Positions 9,800 through 19,620 of a stretch of 35,241 nucleotides of DNA are shown here, piece after piece. Position numbers and translations under genes: made by a program. The notes beneath the pieces are model-generated. The model was not told the origin of the DNA. It did no database searches and saw nothing but the letters and a program-made list of their open reading frames with translations. Position 1 is the first letter of the stretch; every line of letters begins with the position of its first letter. The stretch is from Gryganskiella cystojenkinii (lineage: Eukaryota; Mortierellomycota; Mortierellomycetes; Mortierellales; Mortierellaceae). Where the stretch lies: NCBI GenBank assembly GCA_015852425.1, contig JAAAIG010000305.1, forward strand, positions 4,846 to 40,086, in the 5' to 3' direction.

Positions 9800-12700
9800 C
9801 TTTGGGTGGACTCGAGCCGCACGCCTCCACCTGAACGCCTCCCTCTCCGTCAAGCAATAGCCCAATCTAAGTCACGAACGAGTTTAGCCACTCTTTAGTC
9901 TGCAGAGCCCCTGGCGCCAGTTGGATGGTGAGCCATGAAAACATCAAAGCTCAACATGACAAACGTGGTTGCACGTTTGTGTTTGTATTGTGAGGGGATT
10001 TTTTCATTTCATTTTGTTTTGTTTTATTTTCTTCTCTTTTTTTGTACCAAAACAACAGAGTGATGTTCTGTCCATTGTTGCTCATAAGGCGGAAGAATAA
10101 CACCAAAAATGGTCCACAGTACTGCACAGTATGTATTTTTTGAAGGGTTTGTTTGGATGTGGATGGACTGATGGATTATGTGGACTGTCCTCTTTGGGAG
10201 CTCACGCACTTCCATGCTTGCTCACACGTCTGCAGGGATCTCATTTTTGTCTGTAGATTTTTGGACTGGTTCGTTTTTTTGAGGAGCTTTACAGGTGGGC
10301 GGTCACTTAGTGAGCAGCACAAATGTTATTGAGCGTCTTCCGGAGCACGAGAACTGTATGAAAGGACGCACCAGCAAGGAGTTAGCATGCTTACCGCATC
10401 TCTTTTTTCTTCTAATCTCTCTCTCTGTTTATATCAGTCTAGCTGCGCTGTGCAGCAGCAGAAACAAGAGCATCCTTTCTAATGTTCCCTCTACAAACAA
10501 AAAGAAAAGAAAAATACCCACGACGTGCAATACCTACTCTCGTTTCTTGCCCTACGCCCCCTTTCGCCCCTCGCCCCCAATTTACGTTAGACTCTTTTTC
10601 TAGTCTTCCTTGGCTTAGAAGGTGTAAGAAACTAAACAGAAGGTACAGAAACGAGGACCGAGCATGAAGAAAAATTAGAGAAAGGTAAGAAATCTTCAGT
10701 CTTCATCCCAAGCACAAAAGCCTAGATCTCCTGAGACAAAATTTATGTTTGCAACCATCAGAAAATCACACTCGAAAAAAAGATCTCCACTGTTTTTTGT
10801 TTTGTACGACCCTGCTGTCAGTGCTCAAAAAATAAGGCATCCACATCCAAAAAGGAGCACACCTCCAAATCGGGCCATAAAAGAGGTCCTCCGTGCGGCA
10901 CGTTGCAGGTCTCTATGTCTTTGCCTCCTTTTTTAAGTTGGCAATTGAAGGAGAATAAACTCAACGTCTGGTTTTCGCCTTTTCTTTGCAATCCCTGGTT
11001 CCTTTCTCCCCAAGGACGAATCGAAAAACTTTATTTTTTCTCTCGCCCTCTCCCTCTCTTCAAGAATTGAGGTTCCACGAGGCAGCTGAAAGAAATGCAC
11101 TGACAAAGAAAAAAGTGTCAGAGGCTAGGTTCGAGCAATAATGCAGGTGGAAAGAAAAGAGAGCGCGTGCATTGCAAACATCGAGATGCGGTTGGTTCCT
11201 TTTTTCTTTTTCTTATCTATTTTGTTGTGTACCTGGCGCATGACGAAGAGAGAAAACCTCGGTCAAATAGAAGACAGGAAAGATAACTTTTCGTGTTCTT
11301 GCAAACCTTGTTTCCCAATTCATTCTTCAGTCTTTATCGAAATCTTCCCTTCCTCCTCGGTCCTCGCCGCCCGAGGGGATTTCGGGATCACGACCCAACA
11401 GATTCGGTTCTCTGTATGATAGGCAGCATTACCAAGGGCGGCCTTTTTTTTTGGCATTAACTTATTGCTCCAAGGGACTTTTGGAGGGGGAAAAGTCGCA
11501 TTCCTAATCCTGCCTTCTTTTCACTGGTCTGTTCTTTATTTGACAAGCAATGAGTTGTCGACAAGAGGACTTTGTGCCATGCAAAACCATGCTAATCAAA
11601 TCAGGCGAACCAGAAAAAAAATCAGTTATCCGCCTGGGTGTTTTTTTGTGGTCACAAAGATTTGCTCATGCAACGCGGCAATAGCAACGCAACCACCAAA
11701 CACAGAGAATGGCGACAAAAGACACAAAAAGAGTGCAAACATACAAGCATGCACAGAGTGGCGGACCCTCCAAAAAAATTATGTGCCTGAGCATTATCGT
11801 TCCTGTTATTTCATCTGTTTTTCATTTCGTTTCTTGATTCGTTTTGGAGGGAAGGGTAGAATTGAAAGAGGAACCCAGTTCCCTGTCCAAAAGATGTGGT
11901 CTTTGACAACAAAATTGTGGAGAATGGTCCATACATGCGTGCATTGCCCCTGCTACTCTTTTTTTCTTGCCTTGCCTTCCCCTCAATTATGCACTCTGTG
12001 CCACCATGCAGGGCGAAACACGTTTTCCAATGAGAGGAAACCTATCGCGAGATGCTGACAGTAAAAGGGGTATACTTGCCATTTTGGAACTTGGATGTCG
12101 AAGAATTAATCCCTAAAGACTGTCCAAAAGCATACATAAATACTCGCCTAATGATCAAAAACACAGCAGGACAAGCTTCTTGATGGCGGATCATGCTTGC
12201 TTGCATGGTCCGGTCAAGGACCACTGTCGGATCAAATTCACCCAAAATTCAAGCCAAATCTCACAGAAAAACTGGGATTCCATGCAGCTAATGGTCGATC
12301 ATGGTGTCCTACCCCGCTGAAGGCTTTTTTTTTATTATATTGTAGATTCCGCGTAGGTCATGAGGGGGACCAGTGGACCAAATGAGGATGAGGATGAGTA
12401 TGCCTGGATGGGTGGTACGAACAGTTTTGCATTATTGTTGTCAACATCAAGACCAAGACGATGCACAAACAGCGACCCCCTCTCTTTTCTCGCTTTTTTT
12501 TTTTTTTGTACTCCTCGCGACCAGTCGCGCCTCTCTCTCTCTCTCTCTCTCTCGTTGCGGTCACGGTTGGGGATTTTATGTCCTTGCCACCTTGTTTTTG
12601 TTTTCGACCACCACAAACACACAGCGCAAGTCCTCTCTCTCACACACACACACATACACACACACACCTCTCTCTCACTTGATTTTTTTTTGTTGACATG

Positions 12701-13110
12701 GCTCTCGGTTTGGCTCTCACCTCACCTTTCTCGTCTTGTTTGATGGCAGCCTTCCTTCAATTTTCTCTCTCTCTTCGACCATGGCACCATATCTCATTCA
12801 ATAGCAAGACGTCTTTATTCATTCCCTTTGTATTTTCCTCTCGCCCATTCGCCGCTGGCAAACTAAACGCCGACCTGTGTTTCATTCAACGAAAACAAAA
12901 AAAGGTATCTCGAGCCAGCAAACAAAGTGTGGAAACAGTACAAACAAACTCGCCAGTACACAGCAAAACACGATGAGAGAGAAACAAATTTGAGGAAGTA
13001 CTATTTTTCGGAAGAATTATTTGGGGTCGAAAGAAGAAAAGTTAATGCATTGGGAAAATGGTTTGAGCTTGAAGCCCCAAAAAGTAAGAATACCATAACT
13101 TCCCCGAGCA
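9800..13110. other. 3.3 kb region without a convincing gene, upstream of the HMG regulator
   Basis: Six-frame translation gives only short, compositionally poor frames. The longest, a 197-codon + frame at 11465-12058, starts at TTG and shows no family motif. AT-rich and T-run sequence alternates with CT and CA microsatellites near the right end. The region contains the distal promoter of the HMG gene and the far upstream part of the CPSase promoter. Non-coding RNA cannot be excluded by eye. Confidence 0.5.
12531..12667. repeat. CT and CA microsatellites
   Basis: A (CT)n run of about 11 units spans 12531-12553. CTCTCTCT at 12633-12640 is followed by a (CA)n run at 12641-12667 with one TA interruption. 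They lie about 450-580 bp upstream of the TATA box of the HMG gene. Confidence 0.9.
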
Positions 13111-13111
13111 T

Positions 13112-13117
13112 ATAAAG
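13112..13117 (+). promoter_or_regulatory. TATA box of the HMG-box gene
   Basis: TATAAA lies 370 bp before the chosen ATG. The sequence from about 13140 to 13480 is pyrimidine-rich and has no ATG at all, so 13481 is the first AUG of the predicted mRNA. Confidence 0.6.
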
Positions 13118-13480
13118 TCTACCCACTCTGGAGCTGTTCCTCCTTTTCTTTCTCTTACTTCTGTTCTTTTCCTATCATAGTATTTTGCTGCACCTCCTTC
13201 TCTTTCTCTCCGTCAACCCCCACACCTTCTCAAATCAACAGTCCTCGGCCGTTTTTACTTGCTACATCTTTCTATCCGCGCGTGTAATTCACTTTATTTT
13301 TATATCCACGCTCATATTTTGTTCCTTCTCAGACAATCGCGTTCACTTACACAGCAAAATTCCAGAAAAACAAAAAAAACGCGTTCCGTTCTTTACAACT
13401 CAACCCTTCTGCTGAGTCTTTCACATTACACCCGTCTGTCATCGAGACCACGCCCCCATCTCTTGTTTGTTACCAAAGAC

Positions 13481-15166
13481 ATGGTGCTCTCTAGCCTCCA
13501 AGCTCAACACTCTGCTAACAGCAGTCGAACCACTTTGTTCTCGTCTCCTAACTCTTCAATCTCGTCCATCGGCTCTACAAGTTCGTACAGTTCCTCGTTG
13601 GCTTTTACTCCTGTCTCGTCCACCTCGTGTTTATCTCTGCTTCTTCTCGACAAATCCAACAATGACAAAAGTCTCCCCGCTCTGCGCTTCGACTATGCCC
13701 TTGACCCTAGTTTCCAACAACAGCCGCAACAACGGTATGGATGTTCCTTCATATCTCCCACACTGTCAAAGGAGTTTGTCTCTAAAACGCAGAAAGCAAC
13801 CTCTCCTCGAAAACGATCAGCGCTCAGGACCAATTCCATGGACCCACCAAAACCGGAAAAGATCCGGCGACCTCCCAACTCGTTCCTGATCTATCGCCAA
13901 GAACAAGTCAGACTCCATCCAGGCCAGATAGCATCTCGACTGTCCAAGATCCTAAGCAAGAAATGGAAGGCTGAATCGGCCGAGCGCAAGGCCCATTTCG
14001 CTCTACTCGCTCAATTGGCTCGGGAGGAACACGCACGACGCTACCCTGAGTACAAGTTTACGCCCGCCAAGAGAGGCACAGGGAAGAAGGCCATAGCGGT
14101 CAGGGCAGCGGCAGCGGCGGCAGCCACTGTAGTTGCTTCCTCAATTTCGTCTTCGTCCTTAATGCGTTCCGCTCAGCCACTCTCTTCTTGCATTGCAGTT
14201 TCAACAACCACCACAGAAAAAAATCTTCGGCCTCTGCCCGCCCTTCCGGATCAGCATCAGCAGCAGCAGCAGTCGAACCCTCAGCCGTCGTCGCCCTCCA
14301 ATCATCGACGCGTTGCCCCTTATAACTCTATCTCTTCCCCTCCCTCTATTGTCTTATCCTCGACCATCCCATCTACCTCTCAGCAGGCCTTGCCTCCCAC
14401 ACCTACTTTATACCCAACATCAACAACAGCCTCAAGCTCTCTGCTCTTTGACCCATATGGTTCGCCTTCGACACAACAATCCTTGCTCGCGATGCTCAAT
14501 AACTCTCTTTCCCCACAAACGCCTCTTCCTTCCCTGCGTACATCTGACGTGGTCAACCAGTGTTCCACTTTTGCACTTCACCAACAACAACAGCCTCTGA
14601 CCTCGCCAATGACGCCGCTACCACCTTCATTCAACAGTATCCCTTTGTCGACTGCCTACGGAAGTCCTATTGACTGTAGTTGGGACACTTGTCAGCTCGA
14701 GGGCACACAACCCACCCATACCCCGGTCAGTGCTACCTACATTTCTCAGGCCATGAAGAGTTTCCTCGGCTGCTACGGAAATGACTCCGATTACTTTCCA
14801 CTTGTGAGTACTTCGCAAGGACTGTCCCTGTCCTCGCCATCACCATCGCCGCCTTTATCCCAGCCTGCTTTGGCGTCCATGATCAGGGCATTCTCTCAAC
14901 CGTTGTCGTTGTCGGCCACGATGCCTGCTTGGACCTTCCATCCACTCTCGAGTGGCATCATGATGGAGAACGACATGACCTTGTCCCCGGCCATGTCCCC
15001 TTGTTCCTCTATGTCGTCCTCGTTCACAGACATGTCCCCTCTTCATCTGATGAACAGCCATTTGGACCCTTCTTCGCTTTTGAAGCATGAAAAGCTCGCC
15101 TGTGATGCTCCGATGTTCCAAATGTGTAATAATGACCCTGTATCCACCTTCTCTTATGCTTCCTGA
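13481..15166 (+). CDS. HMG-box transcription factor (MATA_HMG type)
   Basis: Single-exon, 561 residues from the first ATG after the TATA box. Residues 129-198 form one HMG box of the fungal MATA/Ste11 class (RRPPNSFLIYRQEQ, SKILSKKWKAES, ARRYPEYKF). These boxes bend DNA at short AT-rich motifs and regulate mating and development. The segment between helices 1 and 2 appears a few residues shorter than in typical MATA boxes. The rest is disordered: Ser/Thr/Pro- and Gln-rich, with a poly-Ala run just after the box and PLPSLRTSD and SFSNSIP-like Ser/Pro tracts, typical of activation regions. It could be a sex-determining, Ste11-like or Rfg1/Prf1-like factor. The flanks lack the triose-phosphate transporter and RNA helicase that mark the Mucoralean sex locus, so I do not call it a mating-type gene. 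Confidence 0.9.
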   Translation: MVLSSLQAQHSANSSRTTLFSSPNSSISSIGSTSSYSSSLAFTPVSSTSCLSLLLLDKSNNDKSLPALRFDYALDPSFQQQPQQRYGCSFISPTLSKEFVSKTQKATSPRKRSALRTNSMDPPKPEKIRRPPNSFLIYRQEQVRLHPGQIASRLSKILSKKWKAESAERKAHFALLAQLAREEHARRYPEYKFTPAKRGTGKKAIAVRAAAAAAATVVASSISSSSLMRSAQPLSSCIAVSTTTTEKNLRPLPALPDQHQQQQQSNPQPSSPSNHRRVAPYNSISSPPSIVLSSTIPSTSQQALPPTPTLYPTSTTASSSLLFDPYGSPSTQQSLLAMLNNSLSPQTPLPSLRTSDVVNQCSTFALHQQQQPLTSPMTPLPPSFNSIPLSTAYGSPIDCSWDTCQLEGTQPTHTPVSATYISQAMKSFLGCYGNDSDYFPLVSTSQGLSLSSPSPSPPLSQPALASMIRAFSQPLSLSATMPAWTFHPLSSGIMMENDMTLSPAMSPCSSMSSSFTDMSPLHLMNSHLDPSSLLKHEKLACDAPMFQMCNNDPVSTFSYAS

Positions 15167-15576
15167 AGATATGAGCCACAGTTTTTTTTTGTTCTTTATT
15201 ACCCTACCCATAGACGAATAATTTATATTCTTTTGTTGTTTATCGTTCACGTTGGGATGGTCCCAGTGGACACATACCATCGGTATTTTAACATTTCTTG
15301 CAGTGTGCAAAATAAATAAAAAGTATCAAGTTTTTTCAACGTTGTCTCTTTTAAAAATGGTATTCGAGCCAGAACCAGCCTGGCCCAGTATGTTTGTTTT
15401 AATGATAATTGGCATGAGTATATGAGTCACTTCATGGTCAACACGAAGGATTGGGTTCTGGGAATATGGGGTAAAGAGGCGTCTATGGGTACAAAAGGAT
15501 AAATAAATACAGATGAAGGGAGTAATGGTACATAATTTTGGTGGCAGAAAGGGTGAGAGAGCGAACGATGGTTGAT
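15167..15576. other. Convergent 3' region between HMG gene and barrel-protein gene
   Basis: No gene is seen. Overlapping AATAAATAAA at 15311-15320 gives a + strand poly(A) signal for the HMG gene about 145 nt after its stop. On the - strand TATTTATTTAT (15509 to 15499) is an AU-rich element in the probable 3' UTR of the secreted-protein gene. Confidence 0.5.
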
Positions 15577-16050
15577 TTAGTTGACGAACTCCCACTTGAG
15601 CTGGACAACTCCTTGAGCGAGAGGCGCCAACTTCTTAAAGACAGCCTGGGAAAGATCCAAGGCGCCACTGGAGCAGAACTGGGAGGGACAGGTATCGACC
15701 ACACGACCCTGAACAGTCTTGCCGTTGGCAGTGATGCGAACCTCGCGACCACACTGGGAGGTGCCACCCATCTGAGCGGCGTTCATGGCGACGATCATGT
15801 CGTTGGTATCGAAAGGGGTACCGCAGCTGCCGACAGTATCTGTGAACCAGGTGCCGCGACCAGAGAAAGTGCCTGAGCTAGAAGAACTAGAGTCGGTCGA
15901 GACCTTGGAGGCAGCAGAGATGGTCAAGTCCTGATCGGCAAGAGGGATCAAAGAAGCAGAAGTGTGGCGGACAGCGGCAGTATCGATAGGGGCAGCAGAG
16001 ACCATGGCTGCCAAGGTGGCGATGAGAGCGAGCTTGAAGAAGGCGGGCAT
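15577..16050 (-). CDS. Secreted RlpA-like double-psi beta-barrel protein
   Basis: The 157-residue product begins with a classic signal peptide (MPAFFKLALIATLAAMVSA, cleavage near residue 19-20). A Ser-rich linker (SSSSSSG, about 55-60) leads to a single double-psi beta-barrel domain to the C-terminus: GRGTWFTDTVGSCG, MIVAMNAAQMGG, CGREVRI, GRVVDTCPSQFCSSGALDLS. This matches the RlpA-like/barwin/expansin superfamily, small secreted proteins often found in fungal walls. The conserved VVDTCPSQFC...ALDLS motif is present, with four Cys (in SCG, QCG, TCP and FCS) that could pair. There is no carbohydrate-binding module or GH45 catalytic domain, so cell-wall binding or remodelling is only a guess. 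Strong codon bias suggests high expression. Confidence 0.93.
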   Translation of the reverse strand: MPAFFKLALIATLAAMVSAAPIDTAAVRHTSASLIPLADQDLTISAASKVSTDSSSSSSGTFSGRGTWFTDTVGSCGTPFDTNDMIVAMNAAQMGGTSQCGREVRITANGKTVQGRVVDTCPSQFCSSGALDLSQAVFKKLAPLAQGVVQLKWEFVN

Positions 16051-16190
16051 GTTGAAGATGAGAGGCTGATTTATGAAAAGTGAGGAGTTGTGGTGGCTGT
16101 GAATATGTTTTTTTTTGCTTTTCGAAGCGATTGTTGAAAGAGTGCGTGAGTGAGTGAAGAATGAGAGGGAATAATGAAGGTGTCTCGAGG

Positions 16191-16198
16191 TTTTTATA
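16191..16198 (-). promoter_or_regulatory. TATA box of the secreted-protein gene
   Basis: The - strand reads TATAAAAA about 140 nt upstream of the ATG at 16050, a spacing similar to the PEPCK and dehydrogenase promoters in this window. Confidence 0.6.
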
Positions 16199-16216
16199 TC
16201 TTTTTCTTTCTGTCAA

Positions 16217-17932
16217 GGGACCCTGGAGCGGATAAACGAGAGTGGAGTCTGGACCTGAATAATAGGGTTGGTCCTCGCCTGGCCCCCGCTCTTCTACATT
16301 TTTGAGTTAATAGTTGGAGGTGCATGCCTGTATTCAAAGGAAAGAAGGCGTATATGCCCCGTGTTCTTCCTCTCTATTTCTTCGATGAGCGAAGTATACA
16401 TCTACTGCACTCCATCTGTGGCATTCGGGCAGAGTTCTGTCCCGTAAGCCAAACACAGATGGCGTTTCTCTGGATCCAACGGTCTCATAATTGGTCTTCT
16501 CGTCTTGGAAAATATAGAATAAACTCCTGCGCAATAAAGAGACGAATTAACCTTGAATACCCTTCAGCCGCAAGAATCAAAGGGGGAAAAAAGAAAGGGC
16601 CTATCCCTATTCGATATCTCTTTCAATCAACAATCAATGGCTTATGGCGAAGCAAACAAAAAAAAAACAAAAGCAAAAAAATAATCTCGTACTTCACTCC
16701 GTTGGCCGCAGCCAATCCTTGCAAGAGCCCCAGGACGCCCCTGGACCAAACTCAAAGCCAAGTCAAGCCGTGATTCGGTCGTTGATTGCATCGGTTTCAT
16801 TGGCATTAAAAATTTTGCTTTCTTTTTTTTTTTTNNNNNNNNNNATCTCCTGTTCCTGTTCCCATCCCCTGTTCTCCCACCCTTATCTAGATCTACGCCG
16901 AAATAGAGGGTGGAAGACAGAACTCATGTACAATCAAACAAACTTTATATAAGAAGGTATTTTGGGCTCGATGTTGCGTACGGTCGATATTGTGTACGGT
17001 TGGTCGGCGGTGACGAACCTCTTTCAGCCTTCATTTCCCGTCTCTCTTGTTGCGCTATTTTCCGCTGCCCCTGATCTATATCCCACGTTAGTTGGCCTTA
17101 CCCCTCTCTCTTGATAATCCTCGTTTCCTATTCGCCATTTCTCTAGGTTTTGCGCCCACACGAGCATCAAAGAAAAAACAGCAAATGAGCTGGGAACTGC
17201 CTCTGGAATGGGACCCAAAAAAATTGGATTATAATATTTTTTGATCAAAGTCTTGACTGTCCTGTTCTCTTACGCCTAGCATGGAAGATGGGAACCGTAA
17301 CGCCAAGCATATGAAACCATACTTGAAAACGAAATCTCTTATACTTAACATTCATTAGGCCTGAACTTCGATCGCACTCATGCTGTTACGAAAGCAGCCT
17401 GTGTAGTTTAATCACGGAAAAACATTGAAGGGTCTCGCACTCCACTCTCTTTTCCTGCAGATGGATGTTTGTCACCGACAACAACAACAACAACAGCAGC
17501 AGCAGCGGAATGCCGTGTAAACCAGGAAGAGGGAATAGTGAAAACCAGTCCAGATAACTTGCGCCGGAATACGGGCAATGCGAGACAATCGCAGCGTCGT
17601 TCACCACCTATTCAGGGAGATGAAGAAAGAGAGATCATCAAAACTTGTTCCCCGCGTAAAAGAACGCCCTAACTTTTGCCGCTGTTGCGCCAAACCTATC
17701 GTCTCCGAAAGTATAAGAACCACCAGAACCGTCAAAACATCTTGAGGATTAAATGGAAAAGCCGCAAGGAGAGATATACAGTTTGATCAAAATATGTATT
17801 TGTCGGGTAGATGTGGAGAAGTTGAAGCGGGGGAAAATAAAAAACACGAGAGCCTTGGTAACCGTGATATGTGTGGGGGGTATCTATCTGATCCAAAGCG
17901 CGGGCATTTTTTTACGACCGTGATTCATTTTT
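16217..17932. other. 1.7 kb spacer with assembly gap, no convincing gene
   Basis: Left part is the distal promoter of the secreted-protein gene; right part is the 3' flank of the dehydrogenase. Translated frames are short and unconvincing. A (CAA)n(CAG)n tract lies at 17478-17507. A run of N at 16835-16844 means some sequence may be missing, so a gene interrupted by the gap cannot be excluded. Confidence 0.45.
16835..16844. other. Assembly gap (10 N)
   Basis: Ten N follow directly on a poly(T) run. Ten is probably a placeholder length for a scaffold join at a homopolymer the assembler could not cross, not a true size. Confidence 0.95.
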
Positions 17933-19006
17933 TCACTCTTCGTGGGGAGAGGCAAGGACGTCATCATTCTGGTGCAAGAGCTGCTGCTTTTGGTTATCAC
18001 CGACGTGCTTATGATCTTCTGGGATATCCTTCTCCATGATCCCAACGTTTTGTTCAACAACCGAGGGCAGCGCCGAAGCGGATCTCAACGTGTTGATCAA
18101 GCTGCTCCAATCCTCCGCGCCGCGACCCTGATCCTGAACTGCCTTCAAATGACGATACGCCAAATCGGCCGTGGGCAAAGACGCGCCGGAGTCTTGAGCC
18201 AACTGACGCATATGACCCACATCCTTGAGACCGAGATCAACCGAAAAGTTGGCCTCTTTGTGCGAGACCTGACCGTTGACCATCTTGCGCGAGTATTCGG
18301 TCCAAGAGGGAGCAGGGAAGAATGCATCGACAAACTTGAGGACAGACCCTTGATCGACATTCGACTTCTCCGCCAAGGTCAAACCCTCGGCCAAGAGCTC
18401 CATGGAACCGACGACGAAAAAGTTTCCGATCAACTTAAAGTTGCAGGCCTTGGCGACATCATTGGTCTTGAGATGAATAATGCTCTTGGACATGGTCGTA
18501 AAGTACAGGCACATCTTTTTAATCGCCTTCTCGTCACCGGAGGTCACCCAGATTAACTTGGCAGCCTTGGCCACAGGGGGGCGACCAAACACAGGACACT
18601 GAAGGTAAGTGAGCTTCTTTTGAGGGGTCGAAAGCGAGGTAACCTGTTGAGAGATCTTGGTCGCCAAGGTAGGATATATGGTACTGGTTTCGACAAAGAT
18701 GATGGAATGGTCGACCTGGCTCGCGAGCTCCAATAGGGTCGAATAGATCTCCTCGACCGCGGCATCGTTCGCGAGCGAGGTGAAGATGATGTTGCTCTGG
18801 GCGACAAGGTCCTCGAGCGTGTGGGCGACATGGGCACCGTGACTGTGCATCTTGGCACTCTTGGCTGGGGTACGGTTCCAGACCGTCATGGTCAGATGTA
18901 AAGAGGCGAGATACCGCTGGAGGTTGTTGGCCATATTGTAGCCCATCTCGCCGAGACCGATCCATCCAATGCGGTCCTGCTGTTTGAGGTGGAGTAAGTG
19001 GTTCAT
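17933..19006 (-). CDS. 3-hydroxyisobutyrate dehydrogenase-like oxidoreductase
   Basis: Single-exon, 357 residues. An N-terminal Rossmann fold carries GWIGLGEMG (14-22) followed by the second-strand TVWNRTPAK, where the Arg after Asn suggests NADP preference (inference). FVETSTIYP (104-112) corresponds to the DxSTxxP substrate motif, and Lys186 in VAKACNF aligns with the catalytic Lys of beta-hydroxyacid dehydrogenases. The C-terminal helical domain contains the conserved LGLKDVGHM segment. The last 40 residues are a polar tail absent from bacterial relatives. The family includes valine-catabolic 3-hydroxyisobutyrate, tartronate-semialdehyde and glyoxylate/succinic-semialdehyde reductases, and substrate cannot be fixed from sequence. 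No mitochondrial presequence is evident, which argues against a standard valine-pathway enzyme. Confidence 0.9.
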   Translation of the reverse strand: MNHLLHLKQQDRIGWIGLGEMGYNMANNLQRYLASLHLTMTVWNRTPAKSAKMHSHGAHVAHTLEDLVAQSNIIFTSLANDAAVEEIYSTLLELASQVDHSIIFVETSTIYPTLATKISQQVTSLSTPQKKLTYLQCPVFGRPPVAKAAKLIWVTSGDEKAIKKMCLYFTTMSKSIIHLKTNDVAKACNFKLIGNFFVVGSMELLAEGLTLAEKSNVDQGSVLKFVDAFFPAPSWTEYSRKMVNGQVSHKEANFSVDLGLKDVGHMRQLAQDSGASLPTADLAYRHLKAVQDQGRGAEDWSSLINTLRSASALPSVVEQNVGIMEKDIPEDHKHVGDNQKQQLLHQNDDVLASPHEE

Positions 19007-19620
19007 CGTCGAAAACTGTAATGTATCGGATAGTTATTGTAAGACCAGAGAAAATATCGAGGTGAAAAATGGATGTAGATAAAAGACAGGCTAAAAAAAG
19101 GTTGACGGTCGGTTTCTTTTATACCTGAACCCTTTTTTTTGCCCTTTATGCTGTTGCACCCTGACAACCCCGGACGGAGCTGAATCATTAGCCAACCAAT
19201 GTCAAAGATTATGCTTGCTTTGGCCCAAAAAAAAAAAAAAGTGGGGACGATGTAGCAACCTACGCGCTAAGCACAAAAATATTCTTCGGGCAGTTCTTTT
19301 TCAAACTTTTTTCGACGCGGGGAGGGCAATCTCATTTTTATTTTCTTAGTGTGTATTTGCTGAGCCGTGAGTTCTTGCGGGGAAGAGATAGACCTTCGGG
19401 GGAATGACGATGCCGTGTGTGTTGTTCGCAATCATGGTTTGTACATGGTCGAAGAGCACCTCAAAGTTGTGAAGCATCCTTAGGCCGCAGTAATAATGGC
19501 TTTGATTATTATCTTGACTTCAATTGTGGCGCAGCATAACGAGAATTGTTTCCCTCAGATCTTTTCCTTGCAGACACAGTGTTTTTCACCATTCATTTAC
19601 CCTTTAACCGCAATTACACC
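19007..19620. promoter_or_regulatory. Divergent promoter between dehydrogenase and SRR1 gene
   Basis: This 614-bp region serves both genes. The - strand has TATAAAA (19123 to 19117) about 110 nt before the dehydrogenase ATG. A CCAAT box lies at 19196-19200 and an A-tract near 19228-19241. No TATA is obvious for the SRR1 side, whose ATG at 19621 follows a pyrimidine-rich leader. Confidence 0.5.

Noticed and set aside
11465..12058. 197-codon + strand ORF upstream of the HMG gene
   Set aside because: TTG start, cysteine- and lysine-scattered composition, no family motif or nearby exon structure.
13259..13480. 74-codon upstream extension of the HMG ORF
   Set aside because: It starts with TTG and contains no ATG; it belongs to the 5' leader after the TATA box at 13112.
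15423..15429. Second TGAGTCA (Gcn4-type) site
   Set aside because: Lies between two convergent 3' ends, not in a promoter; most likely chance.
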